NCBI RefSeq assembly: GCF_000196495.1 | Contig: NC_011313.1 | Span: forward strand, 558,001-622,000 | DNA from: Aliivibrio salmonicida LFI1238 | Lineage (GTDB): Bacteria; Pseudomonadota; Gammaproteobacteria; Enterobacterales; Vibrionaceae | Reading direction: 5' to 3' | DNA: 64,000 bases | Shown: piece after piece, positions 17,010 through 25,948 of the stretch | How positions within the stretch are numbered: position 1 is the first letter of the stretch | Layout: each line of letters begins with the position of its first letter | Program-made: the position numbers and the translations under genes | The notes under the pieces: generated by a model | Told to the model about the DNA's origin: nothing | What the model saw: the letters and a program-made list of their open reading frames with translations, nothing else | Database searches by the model: none

Positions 17010-17357
17010 TTAAAGGGTTGTTTGATAATGTACCGGTTGATGTCCTAAGATATCAAAACCTTGTAATAGCAGTGTCAGTTGCTGCTCTGATAATGCTAAC
17101 GTATCGTTATTTATATTTCGTGGCCATTTGAAGCGGTCTTCATCTAATCGCTTGTACCATAAAGCGAATCCTGTTTTATCCCAATACAATATTTTGAGTT
17201 TATCACGAGGCTTATTGCAAAATATAAATAGAGCATCACTAAACGGTGATAGTTGCATTTCTTGCTCAACAATCACGACAAGGCCATTAATGGCCTTGCG
17301 AAAATCGACAAAATCACGATGAAGATAAATGGTGGAAACATCAGTAAATACATTCAT
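17010..17357 (-). CDS. tnpB: IS66 accessory protein TnpB
   Basis: This 115-residue protein is the TnpB (ORF2) of IS66 elements. It is recognised by FVDFRKAINGLVVIVEQEMQ, the segment LFIFCNKPRDKLKILYWD and FALWYKRLDEDRFKWP. Its start overlaps the end of tnpA by four bases, giving translational coupling as is usual for the family. Confidence 0.93.
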   Translation of the reverse strand: MNVFTDVSTIYLHRDFVDFRKAINGLVVIVEQEMQLSPFSDALFIFCNKPRDKLKILYWDKTGFALWYKRLDEDRFKWPRNINNDTLALSEQQLTLLLQGFDILGHQPVHYQTTL

Positions 17358-17668
17358 GATTGATACCCTTTTAATAAGAGTCCTATCCAGTGAGGTTCAG
17401 TATTAGCTGGCAATGTTAATCGCAATTTTCCGATAGAAAGTTGAATATCTGGTAATTGTGGAGTGGCGATGATAGTTGATGTTAACGCTTCTACTTTCAA
17501 GAAAGTAGAAGCGTTAATCTTTTGTTTCCATCGTGCTTTACGTGCACTAAATGTCTTTGGCAGAATATTATGGTTACGACAAAATTCAGCGGCACTAAGC
17601 TTGCTAGATTGCTGAGATTCAAATAGAGCGTGCCATTGCTCTGGTGTTCTCTTTTTATCTTTTTGCAT
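17354..17668 (-). CDS. tnpA: IS66 accessory protein TnpA
   Basis: This 104-residue basic protein is the TnpA (ORF1) of IS66 elements. It has an N-terminal helix-turn-helix-like region (EQWHALFESQQSSKLSAAEF, then CRNHNILPKTFSARKARWK). It is the first gene of the tnpABC operon and overlaps tnpB by four bases. Confidence 0.9.
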   Translation of the reverse strand: MQKDKKRTPEQWHALFESQQSSKLSAAEFCRNHNILPKTFSARKARWKQKINASTFLKVEALTSTIIATPQLPDIQLSIGKLRLTLPANTEPHWIGLLLKGYQS

Positions 17669-18333
17669 AATTACGTTCTCGTTAAATGAAAGATCGTAAG
17701 ATACGCATAATGAATTTTATTTGTTAGGTGTAGTTCCCCGCACGCTTACGTTAGTGTTGCTAGAAGCATTGCGTTTGTCTGCGTCATCAATTAATTCTCA
17801 ACCTTGGAAATTTGTTGTGATTGAATCCGATGAAGCGAAACAACGCATGCATGACTCATTCGCGAATATGCACCAATTCAACCAGCCTCATGTTAAAGCC
17901 TCTTCTCATGTGATTTTATTTGCTCATAAAGTTAAGTACACGCGTGAAGATTACGAAGTTGTGGTTGATAAAGGCATTGCGGATAAACGTATGCCTGAAG
18001 ATAAGAAAGAAGCGGCGTTTGGTGCATACGGTTTTGTTGAACTGAATAAAGATGAAAAGGGTGAGCATAAGGCATGGACTAAGTCTCAAACCTATCTTGC
18101 ACTTGGAAATGCACTGCATACGCTTGCTCGCTTGAATATCGATTCGACGACAATGGAAGGCATTGATCCTCAACTTGTGGGTGAATTATTTTCAGAACAA
18201 TTAGACGGTTATGAGTGTCATGTTGCGCTTGCTATTGGTTACCACCATGCCAGTGAAGACTACAACGCAGGCTTACCAAAATCTCGTAAAGTGTTTGATG
18301 ATGTAATTACTGTTTTGTAAGCGTTTAAATAAT

Positions 18334-18361
18334 AAAAACCAGCTTAATTGCTGGTTTTTTT
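18334..18361 (+). terminator. terminator after the nitroreductase gene
   Basis: A stem of aaaccagc (18336-18343) with gctggttt (18350-18357) is followed by a T-run, directly after the gene's stop codon. Confidence 0.85.
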
Positions 18362-18579
18362 GTTCATGGCTTCCATTCGAATGACCATGTAATAAGTAAG
18401 TATAAGGCACGTCATAGCGTAGTTATCAGCCATAATTGTTGTCATCACAAGATAGATAAACGAAATTCATTAGGCTTTAGGCTAGTTGAAGTAAGAATTT
18501 CTATTATGACTGCTATTTTCACTAAAATTTCATGACACTTGTATTATACTGATACTAATCTCAGTTTTGATAAGGTTGA

Positions 18580-19536
18580 ATGATGAAAACCGTTCCAAGC
18601 CCTAAATTTACATGGAATCTATTGTCTCCGAAATATTGGTTTTTATGGGGCTTTTTTGCTGTTCTTGCTCTTTTAGTTAATGTCCTTCCTTTTTTTATCC
18701 TTAAATTATTGGGGAGTGGAATAGGAAAAGTCTTTCAGCTATTTTTAAAGAAGCGGGGAGATATTGCTCGAAAAAACTTAACGCTCAGTTTTCCTCATTA
18801 TTCGCGATTAGAAATAGAAAAGATCGTTCAAGAGAATTTTAAAAACACAGGCTTAGCCATTATTGAAATGGGAATGGCGTGGTTTTGGCCTGATTGGCGA
18901 GTTAGACGTCACGTATCGATCATTGGTAAAGAAAAAATATTAGAGCAAGAAAAAGAAGGGCGAGGCGTACTAGTTATATGTTGTCACTTTTTAAACTTGG
19001 AAATGACGGCTCGAATATTCAGTCTATTTGCTCCTGGCTATGGCGTTTATCGTGCTAACAGTAACCCTGTATTTGAGTTTATTCAACACCGAGGTCGTAC
19101 CCGTAAAGGCCACCAGATGATCGATCGTCATGATGTAAAAAGTATGGTTAAAGTACTTAAATCTGGCAATCGTCTTTGGTATTTGCCTGATCATGATTAT
19201 GGCAAGAAAAACGCCGTATTTGTTCCATTTTTTGCTGTAGAAGAAGCGGCAACAACGACGGGATCTAGTTTCTTAATTGATATGTCTAAATGTGCGGTGA
19301 TGTCAGGATCGAGTATTCGAAAAGGCAGTCACTATACGTTAGAAGTGGGTAATGATTTAAGCGATGAAATCCCTCGCAGAGACGCGATAACCGCCGCTAA
19401 AGTATTGAACCATGAGATTGAGCGTTTAATTAATAAAGGGCTCTCTCAATGGATGTGGTTGCATAAGCGTTTTAAAACTCAACCTGAGAGTGCACAAGAT
19501 CAAGACAGATATAAGAATGTGATCCTGCACGATTAA
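18580..19536 (+). CDS. lipid A late acyltransferase-like protein (LpxL/LpxM family)
   Basis: Members add secondary acyl chains to Kdo2-lipid A at the inner membrane. A single N-terminal membrane anchor (WFLWGFFAVLALLVNVLPFF) leads to the HX4(D/E) catalytic motif, here HFLNLE within VICCHFLNLEMTAR. Further family segments are YRANSNPVFEFI, a glycine/arginine loop RGRTRKGHQMI and DHDYGKKNAVFVPFF. The 318-residue length is normal. Two ATGs are adjacent at the start, with AAGG upstream. TATACT in the region before it could be the -10 element. The chain specificity cannot be told from sequence. Confidence 0.88.
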   Translation: MMKTVPSPKFTWNLLSPKYWFLWGFFAVLALLVNVLPFFILKLLGSGIGKVFQLFLKKRGDIARKNLTLSFPHYSRLEIEKIVQENFKNTGLAIIEMGMAWFWPDWRVRRHVSIIGKEKILEQEKEGRGVLVICCHFLNLEMTARIFSLFAPGYGVYRANSNPVFEFIQHRGRTRKGHQMIDRHDVKSMVKVLKSGNRLWYLPDHDYGKKNAVFVPFFAVEEAATTTGSSFLIDMSKCAVMSGSSIRKGSHYTLEVGNDLSDEIPRRDAITAAKVLNHEIERLINKGLSQWMWLHKRFKTQPESAQDQDRYKNVILHD

Positions 19537-19564
19537 GGGGACGGCTTAACTATAAAAGAAAGCA

Positions 19565-19618
19565 TAAAAAAACCTCGCGAGGCTCAAGTATAAACTGGAG
19601 ATCCTACGAGGTTTTTTG
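19565..19618 (+). terminator. terminator after the acyltransferase gene
   Basis: An 11-bp stem of aaaaaacctcg (19566-19576) with cgaggtttttt (19607-19617) closes a 30-base loop and ends in a T-run. Confidence 0.75.
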
Positions 19619-19701
19619 TTAAAGGACTGACTGTAATAGTAAGTCCTTTTTTGTATTGTTTTGTTTGTTCGGTGAAGCGATTTGCTTAATTCCTAGGTTC
19701 C

Positions 19702-20735
19702 AAGAATAACCGACACACTTTGGTATAGATTTGAGAGTCAGTTGCCTATAAGCTTCAAGCTCTCACACAATCAACTAAGGTAACCCCATGGGATACCAAT
19801 ATAAGCAACTGACACTAGGTGAAAGATACCAGATTGAAGCGTGGAATACACATAGTATTTCTGCTCGTGAAATAGGACAAAAATTAAAACGGAGCAATGG
19901 CTCCATTTCAAAGGAACTACGACGTTGTCCTGCTGGAAGCTATTCTGCCGAGCAAGCGCATAAACACGCTTTCCAAAAAAGAACACTTTCGATTAAGCAC
20001 ACAAAATGCAGCCAAAAGAATAAAAAAATAATTCACCTATATCTTCAGCTTGGTTGGAGCCCAGAGCAAATATCTGGACGAATGCGTAGAGAAAAAATAG
20101 AAAATACAATATGTTGCAGTACTATTTACAACGCAATTAAAAGAGAGCAGTGGCAAAGGATGCTTGCTCGAAAAGGCAAAAAATACAAACAACGCAAAGG
20201 TGTAGAAGCAGGAGCAAGACTCATTCCTAACCGCATTGATATATCTCAACGCCCTGCTATTGTCGATGATAAATCTGAGGTTGGTCACTGGGAAGGTGAC
20301 ACTGTTTATGGTCAAGACGGGTATTTAGTAACGATGGTAGAACGAGTGTCTAAGCTATTAGTTACGTGCAAAGTACGCAATAAATCCAAAAAGGCCGTTA
20401 CTCGCGGGATAAATCGCATGATGAAGCCCTTTAAAGAGCTTTGCAAAACAATCACATTTGATAATGGCGGAGAGTTCGCAGGTCATGCTAAGATAGCTAA
20501 GCATCTGAACTGTGACATTTATTTTGCTAAACCTTACCATTCTTGGCAACGAGGTTTGAATGAAAATACCAATGGTTTACTAAGACGTTTTTTCCCAAAG
20601 GGAATGGCCATTGGAGAACTTACTGCAAAAGAGATTAAACAGGCAGAGTTTTTGATTAATTCTCGACCTAGAAAGACATTAAATTTTCTGAGTCCGAGCG
20701 AGTTTTTAAACGGTAAGAGTGTGTCGGTTATTGTT
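19702..20735 (+). mobile_element. IS30-family insertion sequence
   Basis: An approximately 1.03-kb element has perfect 15-bp inverted repeats: aataaccgacacact at 19705-19719 and agtgtgtcggttatt at 20718-20732. The repeats extend a few bases outward with one mismatch. It holds one transposase gene. It lies between the acyltransferase gene and the 3' end of tkt, a few bases from the tkt stop codon. Confidence 0.88.
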
Positions 20736-20744
20736 ACGATCTAG
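19788..20744 (+). CDS. IS30 family transposase
   Basis: This 318-residue DDE transposase has an N-terminal helix-turn-helix (LTLGERYQIEAWNTHSISAR) typical of IS30. The catalytic core carries GHWEGDTVYG, TFDNGGEF and the glutamate segment YHSWQRGLNENTNGLLRR. The sequence is intact. The stop codon lies about 10 bases beyond the right inverted repeat, so the last few residues are encoded by flanking DNA. Confidence 0.94.
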   Translation: MGYQYKQLTLGERYQIEAWNTHSISAREIGQKLKRSNGSISKELRRCPAGSYSAEQAHKHAFQKRTLSIKHTKCSQKNKKIIHLYLQLGWSPEQISGRMRREKIENTICCSTIYNAIKREQWQRMLARKGKKYKQRKGVEAGARLIPNRIDISQRPAIVDDKSEVGHWEGDTVYGQDGYLVTMVERVSKLLVTCKVRNKSKKAVTRGINRMMKPFKELCKTITFDNGGEFAGHAKIAKHLNCDIYFAKPYHSWQRGLNENTNGLLRRFFPKGMAIGELTAKEIKQAEFLINSRPRKTLNFLSPSEFLNGKSVSVIVTI

Positions 20745-20746
20745 CA

Positions 20747-22738
20747 TTAAGCTAAAAGCTCTTTTGCTGTTTTCACTGCATTTTCAGTAGTGAAACCAAA
20801 CATTTTGAACAGCTCTTCAGCCGGTGCTGATTCGCCAAACGTTGTCATACCGATGATCTTACCACCAAAACCAACGTATTTGTGCCAGAAGTCAGCAATG
20901 CCGGCTTCAATTGCAATACGTTTCGTTACTGATGATGGCAGAACCGCTTCGCGGTACGCTGCATCTTGTTTATCAAATGCATCAGTTGCAGGCATTGATA
21001 CAACACGTACCGCTTTACCTTCAGCCGTAAGTTGCGCTGCGGCTTCAACAGCAAGTTGAACTTCAGAACCCGTCGCAATAAAGATAAGCTCAGGTTGGCC
21101 TTCACAATCTTTAAGGATATAACCGCCTTTAGCAATGTTCGCTACTTGCTCTGCATCACGCTCTTGTTGTGCAAGATTTTGGCGAGAGAAGATAAGTGCT
21201 GATGGGCCATCGCGACGTTCAATAGCAAGTTTCCATGCTACAGCAGATTCAACTTGGTCACATGGACGCCATGTGCTCATGTTTGGTGTTAGACGTAGAG
21301 AAGCCACTTGCTCAACCGGTTGGTGAGTTGGACCATCTTCGCCTAGACCGATTGAATCGTGTGTGTACACTTGAATGTTCTGAATTTTCATCAGTGCAGC
21401 CATACGCATTGCGTTACGCGCGTATTCCATGAACATTAGGAATGTTGCGCCGTAAGGTACGAAACCACCGTGTAACGCCATGCCGTTCATGATAGCTGTC
21501 ATACCAAATTCACGAACACCGTAGTGAATGTAGTTGCCAGAGAAATCATCCGCGGTTAGTGACTTAGAACCAGACCACATTGTTAGGTTAGAAGGAGCAA
21601 GGTCAGCAGAGCCGCCCATGAATTCAGGTAACATGGTACCGAACGCTTCTAATGCATTTTGTGATGCTTTACGTGATGCGATGTTTGCAGGATTAGCTTG
21701 AAGCTCTGCAATGATTGCATTTGCTTTTTCTTCCCACTCTGCTGGTAAATCACCGTTTACGCGGCGAGTAAATTCTGCTGCAAGTTCTGGGTAGGCTGCT
21801 TCATAAGCTGCAAACTTCTCATTCCACGCCGCTTCCTTAGTTGCGCCTGCGTCTTTCGCGTTCCATTCTGCGTAAACTTCCGACGGGATTTCAAAAGAAC
21901 CGTACTCCCAACCTAATTGTGCTTTCGCTGCTTTAATTTCGTCGTAGCCTAGTGGAGCACCGTGACAGTCGTGTGTACCTTGTTTGTTTGGAGAACCAAA
22001 ACCGATGATAGTTTTAGTACAAATCAGAGTAGGGCGAGGGTCTGCTTTTGCTGCTACGATTGCTGCATTAATTGCATCTGCATCGTGACCATCAACCGCA
22101 GGAATTACATGCCAGCCGTACGCTTCAAAACGTTTAGGCGTATCGTCAGAGAACCAACCTTCCACTTCACCATCGATAGAGATGCCGTTGTCATCCCAGA
22201 AAGCAACCAGCTTACCAAGACCAAGCGTACCCGCTAGAGAGCATGACTCATGAGAGATACCTTCCATCAAACAACCATCACCCATGAAGGCATAAGTGAA
22301 GTGATCAACGATGTCGTGGCCTTCTTTGTTGAACTGCGCGGCTAATGCTTTTTCAGCCATCGCCATACCAACGGCATTTGTGATGCCTTGGCCTAGAGGA
22401 CCGGTCGTTGTTTCGATGCCTGGTGCATAACCATACTCAGGGTGGCCTGGTGTTTTAGAATGCAATTGACGGAAGTTTTTAAGATCTTCAATTGATAATT
22501 CATAACCTGCAAGGTGAAGCAGAGAATAAATCAGCATAGAACCGTGACCATTCGAAAGAATGAAACGGTCGCGATCAGCCCAATCAGGGTTTGCAGGGTT
22601 ATGGTTTAGGTGAGAGCGCCAAAGTACTTCAGCGATGTCAGCCATGCCCATTGGTGCGCCAGGGTGACCAGAGTTTGCTTGTTGTACGCCGTCCATGCTT
22701 AGAGCACGAATAGCATTAGCTAAATGTTTACGGTTCAT
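20747..22738 (-). CDS. tkt: transketolase
   Basis: This thiamine-diphosphate enzyme of the pentose phosphate pathway moves two-carbon units between sugar phosphates. I chose the ATG at 22738, giving MNRKHLANAIRALSMDGVQ and 663 residues, the same length as E. coli TktA. An earlier in-frame ATG adds only an implausible 15-residue extension. Characteristic segments are GHPGAPMGMADIAEVLW, the cofactor region GDGCLMEGISHE...DDNGISIDG, and HDSIGLGEDGPTHQPVEQ. It follows tal on the same strand after a 180-bp gap with a large stem-loop. Confidence 0.97.
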   Translation of the reverse strand: MNRKHLANAIRALSMDGVQQANSGHPGAPMGMADIAEVLWRSHLNHNPANPDWADRDRFILSNGHGSMLIYSLLHLAGYELSIEDLKNFRQLHSKTPGHPEYGYAPGIETTTGPLGQGITNAVGMAMAEKALAAQFNKEGHDIVDHFTYAFMGDGCLMEGISHESCSLAGTLGLGKLVAFWDDNGISIDGEVEGWFSDDTPKRFEAYGWHVIPAVDGHDADAINAAIVAAKADPRPTLICTKTIIGFGSPNKQGTHDCHGAPLGYDEIKAAKAQLGWEYGSFEIPSEVYAEWNAKDAGATKEAAWNEKFAAYEAAYPELAAEFTRRVNGDLPAEWEEKANAIIAELQANPANIASRKASQNALEAFGTMLPEFMGGSADLAPSNLTMWSGSKSLTADDFSGNYIHYGVREFGMTAIMNGMALHGGFVPYGATFLMFMEYARNAMRMAALMKIQNIQVYTHDSIGLGEDGPTHQPVEQVASLRLTPNMSTWRPCDQVESAVAWKLAIERRDGPSALIFSRQNLAQQERDAEQVANIAKGGYILKDCEGQPELIFIATGSEVQLAVEAAAQLTAEGKAVRVVSMPATDAFDKQDAAYREAVLPSSVTKRIAIEAGIADFWHKYVGFGGKIIGMTTFGESAPAEELFKMFGFTTENAVKTAKELLA

Positions 22739-22820
22739 AATGATTAACTCGAATATTTGAAAATGAAGGGCTGAGAGGCTCAACCCGATTTGAATATGGT
22801 GGCGAGCTAGAAACGATAGA

Positions 22821-22913
22821 CGCTTCGCTTCTAGAAACTATAAGAGCATGGAATAGGCACGTTGAGAATGTTACTTATAACGTGATTGCTTTTGCTCTTA
22901 TAGTAGCGAAGCG
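22821..22913 (-). repeat. long imperfect inverted repeat in the tal-tkt gap
   Basis: The arms cgcttcgct (22821-22829) and ctataagagca (22838-22848) pair with tgctcttatag (22893-22903) and agcgaagcg (22905-22913) across a 44-base loop, with an asymmetric bulge. There is no T-run, so it is more likely an RNA processing or stability element than a terminator. Confidence 0.6.
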
Positions 22914-22921
22914 TTCTAGTT

Positions 22922-23872
22922 TTATAGCTTAGCTGCGATCATTTCTTCTAGCTTACCTTGGTCAACCGCAAAGTTACGGATGCCTTCAGCCAGTTTCTCA
23001 ACCGCCATTGGGTCTTGGTTGTGATCCCATAAGAATTCCGCGTGAGTCATTGCTGCTGGGCATTCTTTATTGCCGTTAGTATCAATCAGTTTCTCAACCA
23101 CTTCGCCAGTCGCGTCTTCAAGTTCTTGAAGTAGGTTAGGGCTAATTGTTAGACGGTCACAACCTGCTAACTCAAGGATTTCACCGATGTTACGGAAGCT
23201 TGCGCCCATTACGACTGTTTTGTAGCCGTGCTCTTTGTAGTAATTGTAGATACCAGCAACAGAGATAACACCTGGATCTTCGCTTGGTTCAAAATCACGA
23301 CCTTCTTTTGCTTTGTACCAGTCCATAATGCGACCAACAAAAGGAGAGATTAAGAAAACGCCTGCTTCAGCACATGCACGCGCTTGAGCGAAAGAGAAAA
23401 GAAGCGTTAGGTTACAGTTGATGCCTTCTTTTTCTAGCACTTCAGCAGCGCGAATACCTTCCCACGTTGAAGCCAGTTTGATAAGGATGCGATCGTTAGT
23501 GATGCCCGCCTCGTTGTACATTTTGATAAGTTGGCGCGCTTTTGCAATGCTGCCTTCTGTGTCGTAAGAAAGACAAGCGTCTATTTCTGTAGAGATACGA
23601 CCAGGAACTACTTTTAAGATTTCTTTACCAATGCTCACTGCAAGCATGTCACACGTATCTTGTACTTGCTGTGCTTTGTCGTTGCTTTGTGCTTTTGCGT
23701 ATTCAATTGAAGCATCAATTAATGGCGCGTACTCTGCAATTTGTGCTGCTTTTAGAATTAGAGAAGGGTTAGTGGTTGCATCTTCAGGTGTGTATTTCGC
23801 AATTGCTTCAATATCACCAGTGTCTGCTACTACTGTTGTTAGTTTACGAAGTTGTTCTAATTGAGTTGTCAT
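22922..23872 (-). CDS. tal: transaldolase
   Basis: This enzyme transfers dihydroxyacetone units in the non-oxidative pentose phosphate pathway. At 316 residues it aligns over its length with E. coli TalB. The Schiff-base lysine lies in ILIKLASTWEGIRAAE. Other hallmarks are VVADTGDIEAI with DATTNPSLILKAAQ near the N terminus and GASFRNIGEILELAGCDRLT. It is followed by tkt on the same strand, the usual Vibrio tal-tkt pair. Confidence 0.97.
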   Translation of the reverse strand: MTTQLEQLRKLTTVVADTGDIEAIAKYTPEDATTNPSLILKAAQIAEYAPLIDASIEYAKAQSNDKAQQVQDTCDMLAVSIGKEILKVVPGRISTEIDACLSYDTEGSIAKARQLIKMYNEAGITNDRILIKLASTWEGIRAAEVLEKEGINCNLTLLFSFAQARACAEAGVFLISPFVGRIMDWYKAKEGRDFEPSEDPGVISVAGIYNYYKEHGYKTVVMGASFRNIGEILELAGCDRLTISPNLLQELEDATGEVVEKLIDTNGNKECPAAMTHAEFLWDHNQDPMAVEKLAEGIRNFAVDQGKLEEMIAAKL

Positions 23873-24181
23873 ACTACTTACCCTTACTGATCACATGCTG
23901 TTTAGCATCTTCTTTAAAGTCCGTTTCGCTGCCATTGATTCTCATTTGCTTGAACAAATGAAATGGCAGTGAACATTTGATGCATCAATAATTGAGCTTT
24001 ATGGGATAGATGTCAATGGTAAATAATAAAATAAAGAGAATAAGAAGAAGTTTTATTTGAAAATTTGATAGAGATCGTTTGCGTAAACTAGGAACAAAAA
24101 CCAATAGAGGCTTAATTCAAATCGTAAATAAAGAATAGTGATAAAAGTGAGGGGGAATAAGGGGTAGATGATCATTCGTAA
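23873..24181. other. tal upstream region
   Basis: This AT-rich region must contain the tal promoter on the minus strand. A small inverted repeat (atttgttcaagcaaat) lies near 23950. I see no gene in it. Confidence 0.4.
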
Positions 24182-24213
24182 TAAAAAATAGCCAGTTTAC
24201 TCAACTGGCTATT
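24182..24213 (-). terminator. terminator of the moxR-bat operon
   Basis: A stem of aatagccagtt (24187-24197) with aactggctatt (24203-24213) is followed, on the minus strand, by a run of T. It lies just past the batD stop codon. Confidence 0.9.
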
Positions 24214-24241
24214 TGGGATGATTAAAAGAGAGCACTTAGCG

Positions 24242-25948
24242 CTATAGTTGTTCTAAGGTGACCCCTTTTGAACTTGCGATACTTTTCTTATTCAATAAAG
24301 CATTAATCTCAGTGATTATGTATTTTGTTGAGCTTAACTTATTGTTTTCTTTTGAGTATTGTTGCTGGCTAAGTGCAGTGATGCACATTTTAATTGCACT
24401 TACATCAATGCTTTGTTCTAAAAGTAAAGGGGCTAGATCCGTTAAAATTTGATGCGCTAATATACTGTTGTTATCACTTACTGCACGAATGAGTGCTTTT
24501 GTGTCAATAGTACTTGTACCTACTGTGTGCTTTTCTTCTTTTTTAGAAGACTGAACTTTTGTATGGTGGATGTACCATGCAAGAAGCGTTATCAACCATA
24601 ATAAAGCGAACAGAACGGTGGTATAAGGCCAAAAACCTTGAGCTTCATCACGTTTTTCTACGTCAACAGGCTGCGCATATGTTTGCTGCTGGATCTTTTG
24701 CTCATCAGTTTGAGTGCTTGGTGTGATAATTAACTGCAATGATTCAAGGGTTGCGGTCTCTGATTGTCGTGTCTTACTGTTCCACCATTGAACGGAAACT
24801 GCCGGTAATGTCACGCTTCCCGCTTTGTGTGGAATGATAACTTGTTTAATTGTCATCACACTGTTTCCTTCACTGTCTGTGCCTATCACTGGCTTTTCAT
24901 CGTACATACGAACCGATTTAGGGTACTCAATGGACAGTGTTGGTAATTTTTCTGGCGGAACATCAGCCATGTTCAGAATTATCTGACGAGTGATAGCAGT
25001 GCCGGCCTCAATGGTTGTCGATGTCATTGGTTTTCCATCAATTAGCCATTGTTGACCTAGTTTTAAGCTAGAGGTTGGTAACCAAGTGCCTTTAAAGTCG
25101 GCAGGTTTTGCTAATACGGTTAATTGATAATTCTCTGGTGAGATGTTTAATGGGATCAGTTTAGTGCTACGTCCATAACGATCCGTTTGGATCAGGCCGC
25201 CAGTAAAAGCCAAGCCTGAAAAATGCAGTTCACCTACTTTATCTGCGCTGACATTGAAAGTCTGTTCAACGACGGTGGCTTGCAATCCATCAATCACGGT
25301 TTGGTATTGTTTACTTTCACCAACAGGGGAAAACTCAACGCCATTGCCTTGTGGGGTTATGATGTTGGGATCTTTTAAACGACGTGTATCAGCAAAGATG
25401 GCAATTTTGGCATGAAATTGTGCCGTTTCACCTTCGTATAATTCTGACTTGGTTAATTCACCACTGACTTTAATCACATCACTGCTTTTTGGTGCAGTGG
25501 CGTCTTTGTTGACTCGAATTGTGATTGGATTGGTTTTCTCACCGCCAACGTTCAAACTAGGAATGGTTAGCGTGCCCATTCTTGTTGGAGCAATAGAGAC
25601 CGTCCATTGACTTTGTACACTGTAATCGCCATTGACGAGTGATCGTGAGCTACCAAAGCTCACTTGGCCTGAGCGGAAGTCGTTACCAAGCTGGCTTGTA
25701 TCAAACTTACTTTGATCGGCACTTTTATCGACTGACACCATTAACTGAATCACTTCGTTTTCAGTAATTTGGTTTTTGCTCACGGTTGCTGTCGCTTGAG
25801 CGTAACTTAACGAGATGCCACTTACACACAGCACTGCAAATAAGACGACTTTTTTTATTAGAGACGTATTAATAATAGAAAAGCGCATTGTAGAAGCCTT
25901 CATCATGGAAGATAGGGTGACTTGTTTTATACTCATCAAAATTACCAT
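24242..25948 (-). CDS. batD: BatD-like membrane-anchored protein
   Basis: This is the last gene of the MoxR/Bat operon. It has an N-terminal signal sequence (VVLFAVLCVSGISLSYAQA). A long, probably immunoglobulin-like periplasmic region follows, beginning with the family's TATVSKNQITENEVIQL segment. Then come one membrane helix (FWPYTTVLFALLWLITLLAW, near residue 450) and a cytosolic tail. The length of 568 fits BatD. The start overlaps the stop of the upstream gene (ATGGTAA). Bat proteins have been linked to oxygen or stress tolerance in some bacteria; the mechanism is unknown. Confidence 0.88.
   Translation of the reverse strand: MVILMSIKQVTLSSMMKASTMRFSIINTSLIKKVVLFAVLCVSGISLSYAQATATVSKNQITENEVIQLMVSVDKSADQSKFDTSQLGNDFRSGQVSFGSSRSLVNGDYSVQSQWTVSIAPTRMGTLTIPSLNVGGEKTNPITIRVNKDATAPKSSDVIKVSGELTKSELYEGETAQFHAKIAIFADTRRLKDPNIITPQGNGVEFSPVGESKQYQTVIDGLQATVVEQTFNVSADKVGELHFSGLAFTGGLIQTDRYGRSTKLIPLNISPENYQLTVLAKPADFKGTWLPTSSLKLGQQWLIDGKPMTSTTIEAGTAITRQIILNMADVPPEKLPTLSIEYPKSVRMYDEKPVIGTDSEGNSVMTIKQVIIPHKAGSVTLPAVSVQWWNSKTRQSETATLESLQLIITPSTQTDEQKIQQQTYAQPVDVEKRDEAQGFWPYTTVLFALLWLITLLAWYIHHTKVQSSKKEEKHTVGTSTIDTKALIRAVSDNNSILAHQILTDLAPLLLEQSIDVSAIKMCITALSQQQYSKENNKLSSTKYIITEINALLNKKSIASSKGVTLEQL

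Larger units (their letters stand above)
15435..17749 (-). mobile_element. IS66-family insertion sequence
   Basis: This 2.3-kb element has the full tnpA-tnpB-tnpC set on the minus strand. Its ends are inverted repeats: GTAAGTGTGCGGGGAACTAC at 15435 and the complementary ...TTCCCCGCACGCTTAC ending at 17749, with one mismatch over 23 bases. The expected 8-bp target duplication is not clean: the flanks gttgtatt and gttagtgt differ at half the positions. Confidence 0.92.
15340..18320 (+). pseudogene. NfsB/FRase I-type nitroreductase split by IS66
   Basis: The first 32 codons (15340-15435, MKHQIIQDLENRYTAKKYDS onward) lie left of the IS66 element. The remainder (from about 17750, LVLLEALRLSASSINSQPW, to 18320) lies right of it. 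Joined, they give a protein of about 218 residues closely resembling the V. fischeri FMN-reducing oxidoreductase I, which supplies reduced FMN. The left piece terminates at a TAA made by the IS end. The element and the gene have opposite orientation. The right piece could be translated only from an internal start, so the gene is almost certainly inactive. Confidence 0.88.
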
